Made by a program: the position numbers and the translations under genes
Assembly: GCA_035235625.1 (NCBI GenBank)
Contig: CP141148.1
Coordinates: 29,079,057 to 29,143,056, forward strand
Origin: Saururus chinensis
Taxonomy: Eukaryota > Streptophyta > Magnoliopsida > Piperales > Saururaceae
Reading direction: 5' to 3'
DNA: 64,000 nucleotides
In this document: positions 24,385 to 37,700 of the stretch, in pieces
Layout of the letters: every line of letters starts with the position of its first letter
Numbering within the stretch: position 1 is the stretch's first letter
Notes under the pieces: generated by a model
Told to the model about the DNA's origin: nothing
Databases searched by the model: none
Seen by the model: the letters and a program-made list of their open reading frames with translations, nothing else

Positions 24385-26040
24385 ATGATAAAGTAGGTTG
24401 AATTCTACTATTATATTGTCCCGTTGTCCTTCGTCTGACTGTGACGTATCGTGTGATGTAATAGGAGGAGTCCAGTTGCTATAGTTTATCAGATAGTGTT
24501 TGGTTTATGGCGAATCATACAAGTGGTCAATTAGAATTTATATTTAAAGAATATTAAATGAATAAATAAGATTTTTGCTTTATAAAAGGCTCGAGTTTTT
24601 TTAAAAAATTTGGTCATCTTACGTGGTATTTCAAGCTCTAATGTTGCGAGAGGTCTTGTGTTTAAGTGCTTAATGGAAGTTTGTACCTGAGAAGGGGTGT
24701 TTGACTATATAGTAAATAAATACTATTTATCTTTCCTAACGGTTTAAGCTTTTGAAAAAGTTAATTATTTTACCCGGCATCAAAGGATGTCTTGGGTTCA
24801 AATTTTGTTGTAGGCATTTTTATATCCCAAATTATATTTTACACGTCCGGCTGAATAGACACAAGTGAAGATAGGTGTTAGAATATAAAATAAATTTTGC
24901 TCAACCTTATATAGGAAACTTGGTTGTCCTACACAACCTACAAGTTTGGCCTTTTATAAAATGATATATGTAATTGGTAAAAAAAATTTATGAGCCCAAG
25001 CTCACGCTCGACCGCATTACTTCTTGCCTATATAAACGGGTCTCATTTAATTGTCAGGGTTTGATGTGAAAATCCACCAACCCAGTCCAACGCCCAACAA
25101 AATCTGAAAACATTGTACGTGGTCGGTGATCACCTTCATGCTGAAACACAATGTGAATGATTGGGTTCCCATAATTTTTCAATTCAAATGAGTGGTTGGG
25201 TGAAGTTGAACATTGACTGTATTAGACACAATAATTTAACGCAAGATGTCAAACCCTTATGTTTGTCCGCTGGAGCAGAAACTAGAGAAGATCCAACTAC
25301 AGTTTTATTTGATTCGGAGGCTGTTTCTGCTACTCTTCTTGCTCCGAGGCTTCTTCTCCTTTCATTGCTTGGGGGCAGTGGCCTCAGTTCCCAAGTTGAA
25401 GCTTCAGCATGTAATCTACGGGTGAGTTTTCTTGTGTTTTCTTCTCCCTTTTGATTATGTCTTCAAAGTTTAAGTGAAATCAGTAAGGGAGAGTTTAATA
25501 CAATGAACTCAGAGAGGTATTCTACTTGATTACATACGTCTCAGATTTTGAAGTCTTCAACTACGTATAAACATAGACATATTATATCTTAGTTCTTCCT
25601 TTTATTTTAGCTCATATGAGAGTTAGTGTTATTATTTTAGCTTTTCTAGTTTGACATTCCCAAATTAAAGTGTTCATTGACTTTCAATTCAGGTAAATTT
25701 GGAAGTTGCATACTTGAAGTTTTTAGAAATATGTAAAGTACCAAAAGCAAGCGGCTGTGTGTAAAAATTAGGAGAGATCTAGTGGAGCTTATTAGTAAGA
25801 TTCATTTTTTGGGGGAGAAACTGACCTACTCCATCAAGTGCGATTCGAGATCAGATTGTACATATCATCTTGTTCTTCAATTACCCACCAAAACTTTGCT
25901 CTTCAAGTTCTAGTGGCAGGAAGAAAAAGATGGAACATCTTTCCCCAAAGGAAGATAAAGAAATTAAAATGAATGGAACATTTTGATTCCTTTACTGGGT
26001 TTCTAATGCATATACAAGATGTTTTTGTAGGGTTTTTTCA
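24385..26040. other. Intergenic; probable leader region of the next gene
   Basis: No gene is evident from 24385 to about 25060. A segment at 25230-25420 ends in a good donor (CTACGG|GTGAGT) and could be a 5' untranslated exon of the PB1-MuDR gene starting at 26064. Its own frame of 97 codons is not recognisable. Confidence 0.3.
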
Positions 26041-26063
26041 TCTTCGTTTTCTAGAGTATAGAG

Positions 26064-28155
26064 ATGATGGCTGCTCATTTTGATGTGCCCTCGTCAAACC
26101 ACTCATCACCGGACTGGAATTGCCTGAGCCCCATCCAAGGCTTGATTGAAGATGAACCAACATTTGATTTACTTCCAGAGCCCCCATCTCCACAAACAGT
26201 ATCTCGGGAGGATTCCCTTCATTCCAACAATTGGGTCCATGTCCTGCTTAGCTATGGAGGTGAATTTGCTTGCATGTCCGGCAAGTGTTTATATAGGGGT
26301 GGCAAAACAAAGCTTATGCGGATTGGCGAGGCCATTACTTACTCTCAGCTTCTGGTGAAGGTGACTGAGATTTCTTCATTGCCTGCAAGTATGGTGGAGA
26401 TGAGATATAGGTATCCTAGTTTGGAAATGGAAGCTCCTCTCATTGTTGTTGAAGATGACAATGATATAAAAGAAATGATGCATGTGTTCCTTCCACTCTC
26501 TGGTCAACCTCCAGTTCAGCTCTTTGTATTTGCTGTAACAGAGACTACAATCACAACTGCAGCTCCCAGGTTTGGTGTCTGATAGTATCCATGAAGATTT
26601 CTATATTCTTTGATGCATAATTTTTTTTTCTATATTCTGACCAATCAATTTTAGTCATCATCAAGACAAGTTGTTTTGGTTGACAGGAAAATCATTTGTA
26701 CGAAAGAAAAGCTTAGAACTTAATAATACTTAATCAAGAAATTAACTACGATGCAACTGTGGTCAATAATGGGTGTCTTGGAAATCAAAGTAAAATACTG
26801 TTGTAGCATTATTGGTTGATTTAATCAACCATGAAAAGTCCTTGGCTCCCAGCTGATTGTTTTGTTAGTAAGAGACCAAATTGGTTATCCTTGTCAGCAT
26901 GGAAATTGGACAGAGTCCGCCTAATAGTGGTTTGTCCAAGTTCCTATTAGAATTTATATGGACAAAAAATTATTGTTTGTGATGAACCGTCCAATGGATG
27001 TGTCCAACAATTTCTCCTGTATATATACATAATATTACTAATTATATTGAGATAAGAAAATTTCAAAAGGTACTAGAAAATTTAAGGTTTCTCACAAACA
27101 ACAATTGACATCAAATGACTTAGTTAAGTGGTAAGAACTAATGAACATTCAACGTTTAGTGCCTTGTATTTATATAAAAAAAAAAAGGTTTAGTGCCTTA
27201 AGCAATTATAGTGAAGGTCATAGTATAATGTTTGAATGTTATGGCATTGGATCACACACGGATACTGTTACGATCTTGTCTGAGTCCATGTTTGAGCAAG
27301 TTGGACAGGACTCATTTAGCTACACAAGAATTTGTTGAACATGGTGTCCATTTCCACCCCCTTACATGGTTATGAAAATCTGGTTTTTGTGCAGATTTTA
27401 GGGTTTCTAGTTTCCATCTGGTAGTTAGGAGCTACATTTAACTTTGATTATTATGTCTACCACTACTCTAATATGTAAATGACCTTTTTTCCATTTTGCC
27501 TATTCTATAATTGTACCTCAGCAACTATGTGAAGGAAACTGACAAGGGATTAAACACTGAATTAACAGAGGAAGGCATAAGAGACCCACAGCTAAAGGAG
27601 AGCAGAAACTTTACCAGATCTCATAATATGCGAAATGATCTTACTGGGATGGACCTCAATGTTCCTCATGAAGAAAACGGCAATGAACTACTGGATAACA
27701 GCTTTGGCTTAGAAGTTGGACAAGAGTTTTCTGATATAAAGAGTATCAAGAATGCTCTAAGGGAGCATGCCATGCGTTTTGGTTTCCAGTTCAAGTCCAT
27801 CAGGACTGATCCGAGGCGGTTCACAGCAAAATGTGCTGATGAAGGTTGTGCATGGCGTATACATGCCTCTAATAAGGGAGATGACCAATCTTCATTAATT
27901 AAAATCAAATCTTTGCAGGCATTCCACACATGTAGGAGAATGCCAAGAAGTTCTGGGCATCGACAAGCGACAAGAAGATGGATTGCGGACTGCATAAAAA
28001 CTCGGTTGGCGAAAGATAGAAGATATTCACCTAAACAAATTGTTGAAGAGATGAGAATAGAACATGGTATTAGTGTGAGTTACACTAAAGCATGGAGGGG
28101 CAGAGAGCTGGCTTTGAAGTTGATACAACGTGAAGAATCTGGTATGGATGTTTAG
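26064..28155 (+). CDS. PB1 plus MuDR domain protein, MUSTANG-like, C-terminally truncated
   Basis: Exon 1 (26064-26569) ends CCCAG|GTTTGG and exon 2 (27522-28155) follows CTCAG; joined they give 379 residues. Residues about 57-157 form a PB1 domain (WVHVLLSYGGEF.., KCLYRGGKTKLMRI, PLIVVEDDNDIKEM). Exon 2 carries the MuDR DNA-binding domain (FSDIKSIKNALREHAMRFGF, then a C-x4-C.. zinc pattern AKCADEGCAW and FHTC) and GISVSYTKAWRGRELALKLI, which in full proteins leads into the MULE catalytic domain. PB1 followed by MuDR is the layout of the domesticated MUSTANG-B family. Here the frame ends with GMDV; shifted by one base it would read ELALENIQKRQQQTDKRKSA before a stop, so the catalytic and SWIM parts are absent either way. 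No TIRs or target duplications were seen around it. It is either a short host gene or a truncated duplicate. Confidence 0.75.
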
Positions 28156-28565
28156 AATTAGCATTGGAAAACATACAAAAGAGGCAGCAACAAACTGACA
28201 AAAGGAAATCTGCAAGTAAATAGATTTTATAGATGTGCAAACAAATCTAGTGTTAAAATTCTTGCTATATTTTGGTCATTTGTTGCTTAAATAATAACAA
28301 GGTATGTGTAAATTTCAATCTTGTCTTCCACAATTATGCTGCTGTTAACATCCACTTTCATGCTTCATAACCTCATTTCATCTTCATTTTACTCCTCGAT
28401 CTATATTAAAAAGTCCAGCTAGGCTCCTCTCAAATCGTCTTCACAACCACCTTTTTCTTCTTCTTTTTAATGGCGAAGGCCACAAAGAGCCAAAATCCAT
28501 CATAAACATACAATCCAATCTCGCTAAAAGCAAATATGATGTACGTTCCCACATAAAGGCGCCCA

Positions 28566-29545
28566 TTCTCCGAAATCCCTTTCTCTGTTTTGAAAGAAGA
28601 AAAACAAATAATAGGAGATTTTGGGCAAATGAAGCTTTGAAGTAGAAGGACGATCGAAAAAGAAAAACCACAGTAAACGAAGTAGAAGTTGCCGTACGTA
28701 TAGAGAGTGTACATGAATTCTCTCTCTCTCTCTCTGGAATCTCACCAGCATCCCTTATCCCATTCGGATAAATACTCGAAGAAGTTACATCGTCTCCAGC
28801 CCTCCTTCATTGGCTTACGGATTTGTTAAAGAATTTGATAGAAATGTGGAAAGATTTGGCAAAATCATATTTGATACCACCCAGTTTTAATTGTCATTAA
28901 TTGGAAGAAGCAAATCTGTCTTGTTTGGCAACACAAACCATAGTGCTTATTTTTCCTCCACAAATCCTCTACGAAAAATAAGCGCATCAAACATACTCAA
29001 TTGCGTTGTCCTGGTGTTCATTCACAACTTCGAAGGCAATCCAATGGGGGAGGGGAGAAACAATCTTGGTGCCCTTTAGGGTAATGGAAACCAAAACCCC
29101 CACAGGGATAATTCTAATCAACTTGAAGAAATCATTGATTGTTGGTCTCTGTTTCCCCTAACGACTTTCCCTTCAAGAAGAATGGTAAGGTTAACATAGC
29201 TCAGAGCAGGAAAATGAAGGAGAAAAAGAAACTCAACTACTGCATTAAATAAACGACGACAAGTCGGCGTCAACGAGTGGCTTCTTACATATCTTCTTAT
29301 AAAGTTAAGCTAAGGCGCTTGCCCACCACAAAACTTCTGGGACGAATCTGCAGATAGCAAATTACAAGCAGCAGAGGGCGCCGGTGCTTGAGCTGAAAGC
29401 GATTTCAGCTCATGAAGATGAAGGTGTCGAAAGAAGAGTGCGTGGAAAAAGAGGAGGCGATCACCGGACTGGAAGTGACAATTTTTGCTGTCTTGGAAGC
29501 TAGCAAGAGCCGGAAGATGAGAAGAATATGCAGGGCAAAGCAGCG
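28566..29545 (+). repeat. Dispersed repeat, copy A (about 1 kb)
   Basis: Same order and strand as copy B at 54446-55676. Shared blocks include CCGAAATCCC..TCTCTG.TTTGAAAG, GGCAACA.AAACCATAGTGCTT, ACATACTCAATTGCGTTGTC, GGCGCCGGTGCTTGAGCTGA and CCGGACTGGAAGTGACAATT. Identity is patchy, high in blocks and broken by indels. Neither copy has a recognised gene, TIR or LTR. It may be an unrecognised non-autonomous element or a degenerate gene segment. Confidence 0.7.
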
Positions 29546-31900
29546 AAGCAAAAGAAAAAGGGTAACATAAATGATGGGAGTGGATATGATGGTCGAGTAC
29601 TGAGTCACTGACTTAAGCTGATATTCTTACTCTAATTTCGGTACAAATCTGTCTAGCGTGGCTGGGGTGTAAATTTTTAGCGCCGGCTCATACGCATGAC
29701 CTAAATTCTTAAAATTTTTAGTTCAAGTAAAGGTGAAGCAAAAACAGTTTAGGCCCAAGTTATTTATTTAAGGCCGAACAATGGGCTAAAAGCTCGTAAG
29801 CCCGACCCAACTCGCAACCCACTTCGCTAAACAAAAATTTTTGTAGTGGATTAGGCTTACTCTTGCAATATAATATTAATTATATTCTTATTTTCCCTTC
29901 ACAATATTTTTTATGTTAACTTTAGTTTAGTAACCAATTGATCATATTGGTTTTTTGTATGGTTGGGAAAGGTGGATAAATGAATGTCTTATTGGGATTT
30001 GGGCAGTAAAGTATCGGAGGATATTATGTACATGACATTTTATGCATATATGCAATTTATGTACTTACTTCTAAACTATTGACCAAAATAATTAAGTTTT
30101 ATTTATGAATAGATAACAATTGTCATTCTCACTTGTCACAATTTAGTAGATGTTTCTCTTCTTCCAATTTCTTATATTTTCACTGTTTTTCATATTGGTA
30201 ATTCTTGAGGGGGTAGAAGTTGGTTCTTACTGGGAAATAGGAAAGCTAGCACTCAATTTCTAGCTTGTCTATGATGGCGACAATATTGCCCCTTCCTGTT
30301 TAACTGATGTCTAACCAAAGCTCGATATAACAAAGAGGTCAAATCAAGAAATTCACGCGGAGCTGATTGGATTAGTTTAGCTGAAAATGATTTAAACAGT
30401 CAACAGCCCATTTCAGCTAAAAAGAGTTGGTTATAAAAGGAGAACAAAATGAGAGTTGGAGGGACGATTTTCATATTCAAAATTCAAACTGCTTGAAGCA
30501 AGTTTCCCGGTGTTTTCCATATATTAACTTTTTTGTGGATTCGGGTCAGTAATATTGTTATTTTTCTTTGAGGAATTCTTGACACATTTGATGGATTTCA
30601 GCAGTCGTAATTCTTACTCTGTTTCTGATTGATTTTTGTTAGCTGAATTGTGATATATAAAATACTGTTGTTAGATCCAATTTTAGCTTCCAGTTACATG
30701 TAATTTCTCTTGTTGAATACAAAATCGAAATACAAATTGAGTTCCAGTGAATATTCAAGTCTATGATCTTAGCATCTTTGATTGATTTTTTACTGTTTTA
30801 TGAAATTCGAACTGAAAGTTTCGAATTTCCAAACTGCTGTGCCATCAGTCTCATTAATTATCTCTTGTTATTGTCTCTAAATACACTTACTAAGATTGGA
30901 ATGCTAATTGTGTGCATTAGTTGTGAGATTTCAAGTGTGTACAGAGGTTAAAAATGTCAACTCATTATGAATATTTATTATAGGTTGTGGACTAGAGAAG
31001 AAAAGCAACTTGTGTAAAGGCTCATTGAATCCTATATTATATTGTATTGATTTTTTATCTCTTTGTTTCATCTATGTTTCTCTAATAAGATCACATTTTT
31101 TCACTTTTAAGCATGATTATAAGTTCTTTATAAAAATAATCTAACACAAGGAGATTTTGTTATTATTGAAAATTAATCTTGAATGTTGCATTTGTATTCT
31201 TATTCATAAAAAAATTAAAAATAAAAAAACCCAAAGGTTGGCCTAATCCCGATTAGGGCCTGCATTTTGAAAGCCCGCTTAGGGCTAGGGTAGAGCCAGC
31301 CTTGGGATATTAATTTTAGGGATAGGGCTTGGGCCTTGTAGATATAAGTGTGACTAAGTTCCATAACCAAATCTTTGTGACTAATAATGGGAAGCTGCCA
31401 CATTATCAAAAAGTGGTAAGAAAGAAACTTGGGCACATGATCCAAAGGTTCCCAAGTTTCTCCCCTTCAACATGTTTACTGATCCTACATTTTGGTCCTT
31501 AGCTCTTAGGAAAACAAATTTCTTTTTCTATACCTTTCATTGGATAGAGAAGGTGAGTTATAGAGGATATTTATTTTTTCTAGTCCAAATTAGAGGTAGA
31601 GTATGCTTGCGGTTAAAAAATTGAAGTATAAATATTATTTTCCCAGCAAAAAAAGTACCTTTTGTAATCTACTTTTATCCATTGCTACAGTGAAATACAT
31701 ATGATGCTAGGAAGAGTCTTATAAGCGGAATGGATGGCCATTTGGGCCTAGTTACAGAAAAATGATGCTAGGAAGAGTATTATATTCGGATTGGATGACC
31801 ACTTGGGTCTAGTTACAGAGGAAGCAATCCACCCATTACGAAGATATTCACAACATTTCAGTATCCATTACAGAGATATTCACCTAGCTGTACAAAAGGT
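29546..31900. other. Intergenic, nothing recognised
   Basis: AT-rich sequence with only short chance frames. No repeat structure or motif could be supported. Confidence 0.4.
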
Positions 31901-32015
31901 GGGAAATGTTCCCTACACACCATCTATGAGATTGATGAGCACATGTTAGCCTACGTTAGCATCAGTGACATGTGCTCATGTGTAGCTTACGCTAGGTTTT
32001 GAGCCGATCTGGATA

Positions 32016-32443
32016 GAACCGAGCTGTGATTGACGGGTTGGGTTGGGTCCTATCTCGGGTTAGGTCGGGTCTAAGAAAAAAATACCTGAGTGAATCTCGG
32101 GTTGGGTCGGGTTCAGCATGTGAAAACCCAAGAAATGACCTGAACCAACCCAAATTTCTAATTAACTTATAAAATTATATTTAACTATGGGTATATGATT
32201 TTTTATAATTTTTTATAGATAAAACTAATTTAATATAATGTCAAATTAGTTTGAATTATTGAAACCGACCCGACCCAAGATACAATCTCGGTTCCTATTT
32301 CGGTTCTTGGGTTTTTTTGGGTCTTATTTCAGGTTGAGTTGAGTCCAAAATTTTCGTTTCTTATCTCGGGTCGAGTCCAAAGAACTCGGCTCCTATCTCG
32401 GGTCCTACAAAACCCGACCTAACCAAACCCGAGATGCAGCCCT
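32016..32443. repeat. Possible hAT-like non-autonomous repeat rich in TCGGGT
   Basis: The two ends are inverted and similar: GAGCTGTGATTGACGGGTTG on the left, GGGCTGCATCTCGGGTTTGG read inward from the right. Both continue into GGTCGGGT runs, and the centre is AT-rich. Boundaries and target duplication are unclear. It sits inside another repeat whose ACGCTAGGTT end is seen on both sides. Confidence 0.35.
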
Positions 32444-32544
32444 AGTGCAAGCATTAGCGTCAACGTTATTGATGTTAGTGTGCATGTTCTCGATTTTAAA
32501 TATCAAGGGCTCTCATGCATGGCTTACGCTAGGTTCATTGTGAG

Positions 32545-33185
32545 TAGGGAGCTTACGAGCATAAATGGACAGTGTGTCTGCCATTTGCATATCCCTTGCC
32601 CGTGTTCGTATTATATTTTGTCCAAGTTTGTCCGTTACAGACACAAATAAATATGGACAAATACTTCAACACTTCAATTTTATTTCAATTCAAATTGTCT
32701 AGTAGCTATGTAGCATGTTAAAATTATCGTAATATACTACATATGTACTAAATCCATGTTTTCACGTTGTCTAAAACCAATATAGCATGTAAGGACATTC
32801 TTAGCATACTACATAGGTTATAAATCCATGTTTTCAAGTTGTCCAATACCTATGTAACATGTAAAGATTTTCCTAATATGCTACATAAGTAATGGACCAT
32901 GTTTTTAAGTTGTCAAGTACCTATATAGCATTTTGGAACTATCATAACATGCTACATAGGTATATTATTTCATTTTTTCCCACTTGTACTTAGTAAAACA
33001 TTAATATTTAAGATAATGTTGGGTGGTGGATGTCTGTGGACACGGACAATTGTATGTCTACGTCCATTGTTTTTTATTAGGGTGAACAAAAAACGTAGTC
33101 CATATCCGCCCCAGACACAAAAATTGTTAGCTCGAATGCGGACATGGATGGACATCCAGGATACGGATGTCCATGAGCACCCCTA
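32545..33185. mobile_element. hAT-like non-autonomous element, 641 bp, with internal palindromic repeats
   Basis: The left end is TAGGGAGCTTACGAGC and the right end, inverted, is TAGGGGTGCTCATGGACA. The flanks attgtgag (32537-32544) and attgtcat (33186-33193) agree at 6 of 8 positions, as an aged 8-bp hAT duplication would. The interior holds four units of about 75 bp (see next entry) and no coding region. Confidence 0.5.
32698..32965. repeat. Four tandem units of about 75 bp, each palindromic
   Basis: Each unit has TATGTAGCATGT..., an AT-rich centre, ...ATGCTACATA(G/T)GT and then AAATCCATGTTTTCA.GTTG. The paired TATGTAGCAT/ATGCTACATA halves allow a hairpin in each unit. Confidence 0.75.
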
Positions 33186-33189
33186 ATTG

Positions 33190-33750
33190 TCATTATATTT
33201 TTAGTTTTAAACCAATATGATTGGTTGAATTAAAAATTTTTGTTATGTAATAAGAATTACATATTTATCTTTATTAGGATTAGGATGATTGAATATAGTA
33301 TTTAAAAATTAAATAATATTATATAGATGAATAATGGTAGAAGGAATAAAAAAATTTATTGTACCTATATTCTCAATTTTATTAATAGTAGGATTTATAT
33401 TTGTTTGAAATACAATAGCATAATATGGGTATTATATACCATATTATATAATATATTATATACTATGTATTAATTTATATATATTTTTATAAAATAACAT
33501 AAAATATTATACGTACTTAAAAGGTGAAAGTTAATAAATTTATATAATATAAATATAATATACAAGAAGTGAAACCGATCAATTTTTAGGTTAAATCAAT
33601 TCCTTTTGGCCCTTATTCTAACATAATTTGTTTAATTTCAAATTCAAATTGAGACTAAGTCGAACCATCTTCAAACTAAGTTCGAGCCCAATTGAAATTA
33701 TTTAAGTCATCAAAGTAACTCCACTCGTTAGCAGCTTTAGCTAACTGACA
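33190..33750. other. AT-rich intergenic, nothing recognised
   Basis: Very AT-rich with TATATA runs near 33.45 kb; no gene or repeat ends seen. Confidence 0.4.
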
Positions 33751-33754
33751 GCCC

Positions 33755-34245
33755 GGTGAGTTGGGGGAGTGAGAATCTCTTAAAAATGCCAATTCATGGC
33801 CAGTTGAGGCCATAAAATGACAGCTTAAAATTTTAGCTTAATTTTCCAGTCAACCCTTAAATTTTAGCTTGGCTGCAATATACCTTTGACCCAAGTGCCA
33901 TGGGAGAGTGAGAATCTCTTAAAAAAGCCAGTTCATGGCCAGTTGAGGCCATAAAATGACAGCTTAAAATTTTAGCTTGATTTTCCAGTCACCTTTGGCC
34001 CAAGTGCCATGGGGGTGTTAGAATCTCTTAAAAAAGCCAATTCATGGCCAGTTGGGGCCATAAAATGACATCTTAAAATTTTAGCTTGATTTTTCGCACA
34101 ACCCTGAAAATTTAGGTTGGCTGCGATATACCTTTGACCCAACACCTGAAAACAGCTTTGTGTGACGCGTTTTCGGCTAGCTCTGAACCAGTTGAGCAAG
34201 TAAAACGACAGCTTCAAAATTCTAGCCCCATTGAACCTGGAATTT
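33755..34245. repeat. Tandem array of about 110-140-bp units
   Basis: At least three copies share GAGAATCTCTTAAAAA.GCCA, TTCATGGCCAGTTG.GGCCA, TAAAATGACAGCTTAAAATT and CTTTGACCCAAGTGCCATGG. A fourth degenerate copy (CCAGTTGAGCAAGTAAAACG) ends the array. It lies about 480 bp upstream of the start codon of the 34724 gene, so it may fall in its promoter region. Confidence 0.85.
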
Positions 34246-34723
34246 TTGGGCTCGTTGTGAGACCATCACATCAACGGGCTCCACACGTGGAAGTGATACT
34301 TGTTTCATCACGTGATCAACATTGGGGTTCTGCTGCCCCTCTACATATATCACAACATGTTCATCTTCCATAAATTAATTTCATCGGTTCTTCTTCCGCT
34401 AAGGCTCTCCCGTCTTCAGCTCACATCTCCAACTCTTCCTTAACATATTCCCAGGTATCCATCGTGCACGGTCCTCTTCATCTCTTTAATCACAACCTGC
34501 GCTTATATAGCATTGGTCTTCAATCATATTTGTTGCACATTCTATTCTCTCATTTTTGTTTATTACATCATGGAAGCCATAAGTAGCATTCATCTACAAT
34601 AAATTAGCACATCATGAGCGGGTACAGTAGTTCGCAAACAATATGTTGGTGAGGATCAGCTGATTGATTAGGAACTAACGCGATTCCTTCTTACTTTTGG
34701 TATATTGTGCTGCTGATCTAGTT

Positions 34724-37700
34724 ATGGAAGTTACTCCACGTGACTCTCAGCAAAATATGGACACTCGAAACAAGGTAGCTGTTCACTCATGCACTTTCAG
34801 TAATTAATCTTCTCAGAGTCTGACCTGAAGATTAAAAGAAGGGTAAAAAAAAGGAGGGCGTCAATGAAATAAACTTTAAGCCCTTTAGGTTCTTAGATTA
34901 ATTTTTATCAACCTTGTTTTCCTAGTTTATTGCTTAAATTTGTTTCTCTATATTTTCCACTTTGGCAGGTAGGTTGGTTCATTACATACAAATCCGTTAA
35001 TTGAAACCAACAATTATTAGGATTATAAGTGATGAAGATTAAAGACAACTGGTTTTCAATTCACAAGGCCCTTAGTAATAATGTTTAATACTATCGCATT
35101 AGCTAGGACGCGAATCTGCTGGGGAGGGGTTTTTCGCTCAGCACCCATTGGCCACCAATGAGTAGCTTCCACGTCACAAGGACCAACATTAGAACAAAGA
35201 CGCTCAAATTAACACACGGAATTTGGGTCACGGTTCTTGCTTAAATTAATAGACACGGGACCGGGAACCTGGTTTTCTAACAAAGACGGAACCGGGCTCT
35301 GAAACTAATAGAGAAAAACCAATATAGAAAACGGGAGAGAAGAAGTTCAAAAAACACCTGGACTTTTTTCCCGCCTCTCGTACTTGCTCCCTCCTAGTCG
35401 ACCGTCGCCACCGGAACTGTCCACTACAGCGCCTCCCTCTTGATCGCCATCGGACAAATTTCGTCTATTAGTTTGAATGTCTTTGTTCTGTTGCTGGTCC
35501 TTGTGACGTGGAAGCTACTCATTGGTGGCCAATAGGTGCTAAGCGAAAAAACCTCCTCTACAAATTCATGTCCCATTAGCTAAGATTGTCACTTTGCTAG
35601 TAAAAGTAAAAAAATGAAGCTATTTGACTCGTGTTTGTGCATTTTTACATTATTACTAGCCGGACAAATGCAACGGCGAGGCTGAAGTGAAAGCCCAGAG
35701 TACCTCCGATGTAGTCATGTCACCAATGCGAACCACGCATTCTATTGACATTTTGGGCACGGCTGATGCAGTAAAAGATAGGTCCGAAAGCTCTATAGAA
35801 AAGGTAAACAAGCATTCACTTCAATTGCGATCTTGAAAATTTTGCTTATAGTAGTCATCTATAAGTGCAGGGCATGAAATAGAAACTTGCTTTGTTTAGA
35901 AATATACTTAAGATATTTAGTTTAGTTAAGAATTTATTTGTTTATAAATTTATATTATTTTTACCTCCCATTTACAATAAGGAACATATTGTAAGGATTA
36001 GATGTGATTACATGCAAGCCTAAAATGGTGAATGCTATTAGATGTGCTTACATGCAAGCATAAAATGAGGCCCTTATACAATTGGTTACCTCCATAGGCT
36101 GACTGACTATAGCCACTTTTCACTACTATTTATTTTGGGCACATTGCATACAGATGCATTTATAAATTTTCCCGGCTATAGTCTAGAAGCCACTAGGACA
36201 AGTTTGATGATGAAATAAAATTCTCTTATTTCTCTCTATGTCACAAATACTATAATTTTATTTAATATAATTTTTATATTCAAAAATATATTATTCAATA
36301 TATGCATGCATAATATATAATTATCTAAAAAATTAAATTAATATTTTTAATCATGTGTGAGTGAGACTGGTCTGACGTACGTTAGTGTGAGCCTTGGCCT
36401 TGGGTCCATAGAATTTCAAACAAATGACACATATATCTTAGGGGGCAGGCATGTTGCATTCCCCTTTGCACTCTTATATATTGATCCGATGACTCTTAAA
36501 GCCCGGGCTCACACAAACAAGAGAATTTAATTTTATTTGGTAATTATATATCTTGTATTTATATATTAAATAATATATATACTCAGTTATATAAAATATA
36601 TTATTAAATTATAATAATAGAAAATATTATATTTTAGACATGTATGGTTATACTTTACAAATTTCATGATTATTTGCAATGTTTATATTTAAACATCACA
36701 AAGAAACAACCTTATTTGTGATGTATAACTATATTTATGTAACACCCTATTTTCTGATTACGTATAACTAAGGGGTTAGGGGTAATTATAGAATTTTAAA
36801 TAAAATTTAGGGGGTTTCAAAGGATGAAATCTCCTTATATAAGTAGAGCTCGAAGAAATGAACATAACAAATCGAAAAACACATTATACGCGAAACAGAG
36901 GTTAGGAGCAATAGTTACGACAACAGAAACTGTGCCATATAGGCAGTACCCACTTAAAAAGTGTGAGATAACCTACCCATGTATGTCTTAGTTTCGAAGG
37001 GTTCGTTAATATAAGTTTATCAGCATGAAGAACACGCGATTCTGACTTTGAGGTACGAAGTTATCATGTTTTGAAGTTGAGATAATATAAAATAGGAACA
37101 AAAATAAAATATTAATAAAAGGACAAAATACATAATGCAGTGCTGACATCCATAGCTGGCTTCAGCCGCGTTGGGGAGTTGTAGTGTGTGGCAGTAAGGC
37201 TCATAGGCCCGTGTCATCTCAGGTTGCCTCGCGTGATTACGCGGTGGGGCTGCATAGCTGGGGCCAACTCTCATGAGAAGTGCGGGAGCCGCATGCCACA
37301 ATCACATGGAGTAGGCCGGGGCATTGCGTCTTGCGGTGTGACTACATGCAGCATGGGGCTGCGCACAAGTATGCATAGAGCACTTATGTGCAGGTTTGTT
37401 TCATATGCTTACAGGTCTTCCCCAATAAATAAGAAACTCGTGCCGACTTTTGGGGGATTTTTTTGGTCCATTCAAAGTCTATTTTTGCTCGTTCAGTAGG
37501 CATTCTTTGATAATTCTTTGGTGTTCTATGTAATGAAAGAGTCCACTTCTCAAGTTAGTGACTCTAGAGATAGGAAATGGCCAAGGATAAGAGGAGGCTC
37601 GTCTAATGCTCCTATGCCTAAAGAGTGAGAGAAGTGGCCCAAAGTGAGAGGAGATAATGTCCTCTGCCATCAGGCAACACCGAGAGTAGTGGCCCGGAGT

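Noticed and set aside
25161-25454. Frame containing GWVKLNIDC, resembling the start of a LINE RNase H domain
   Set aside because: The rest of the domain is missing; more likely leader sequence of the next gene.
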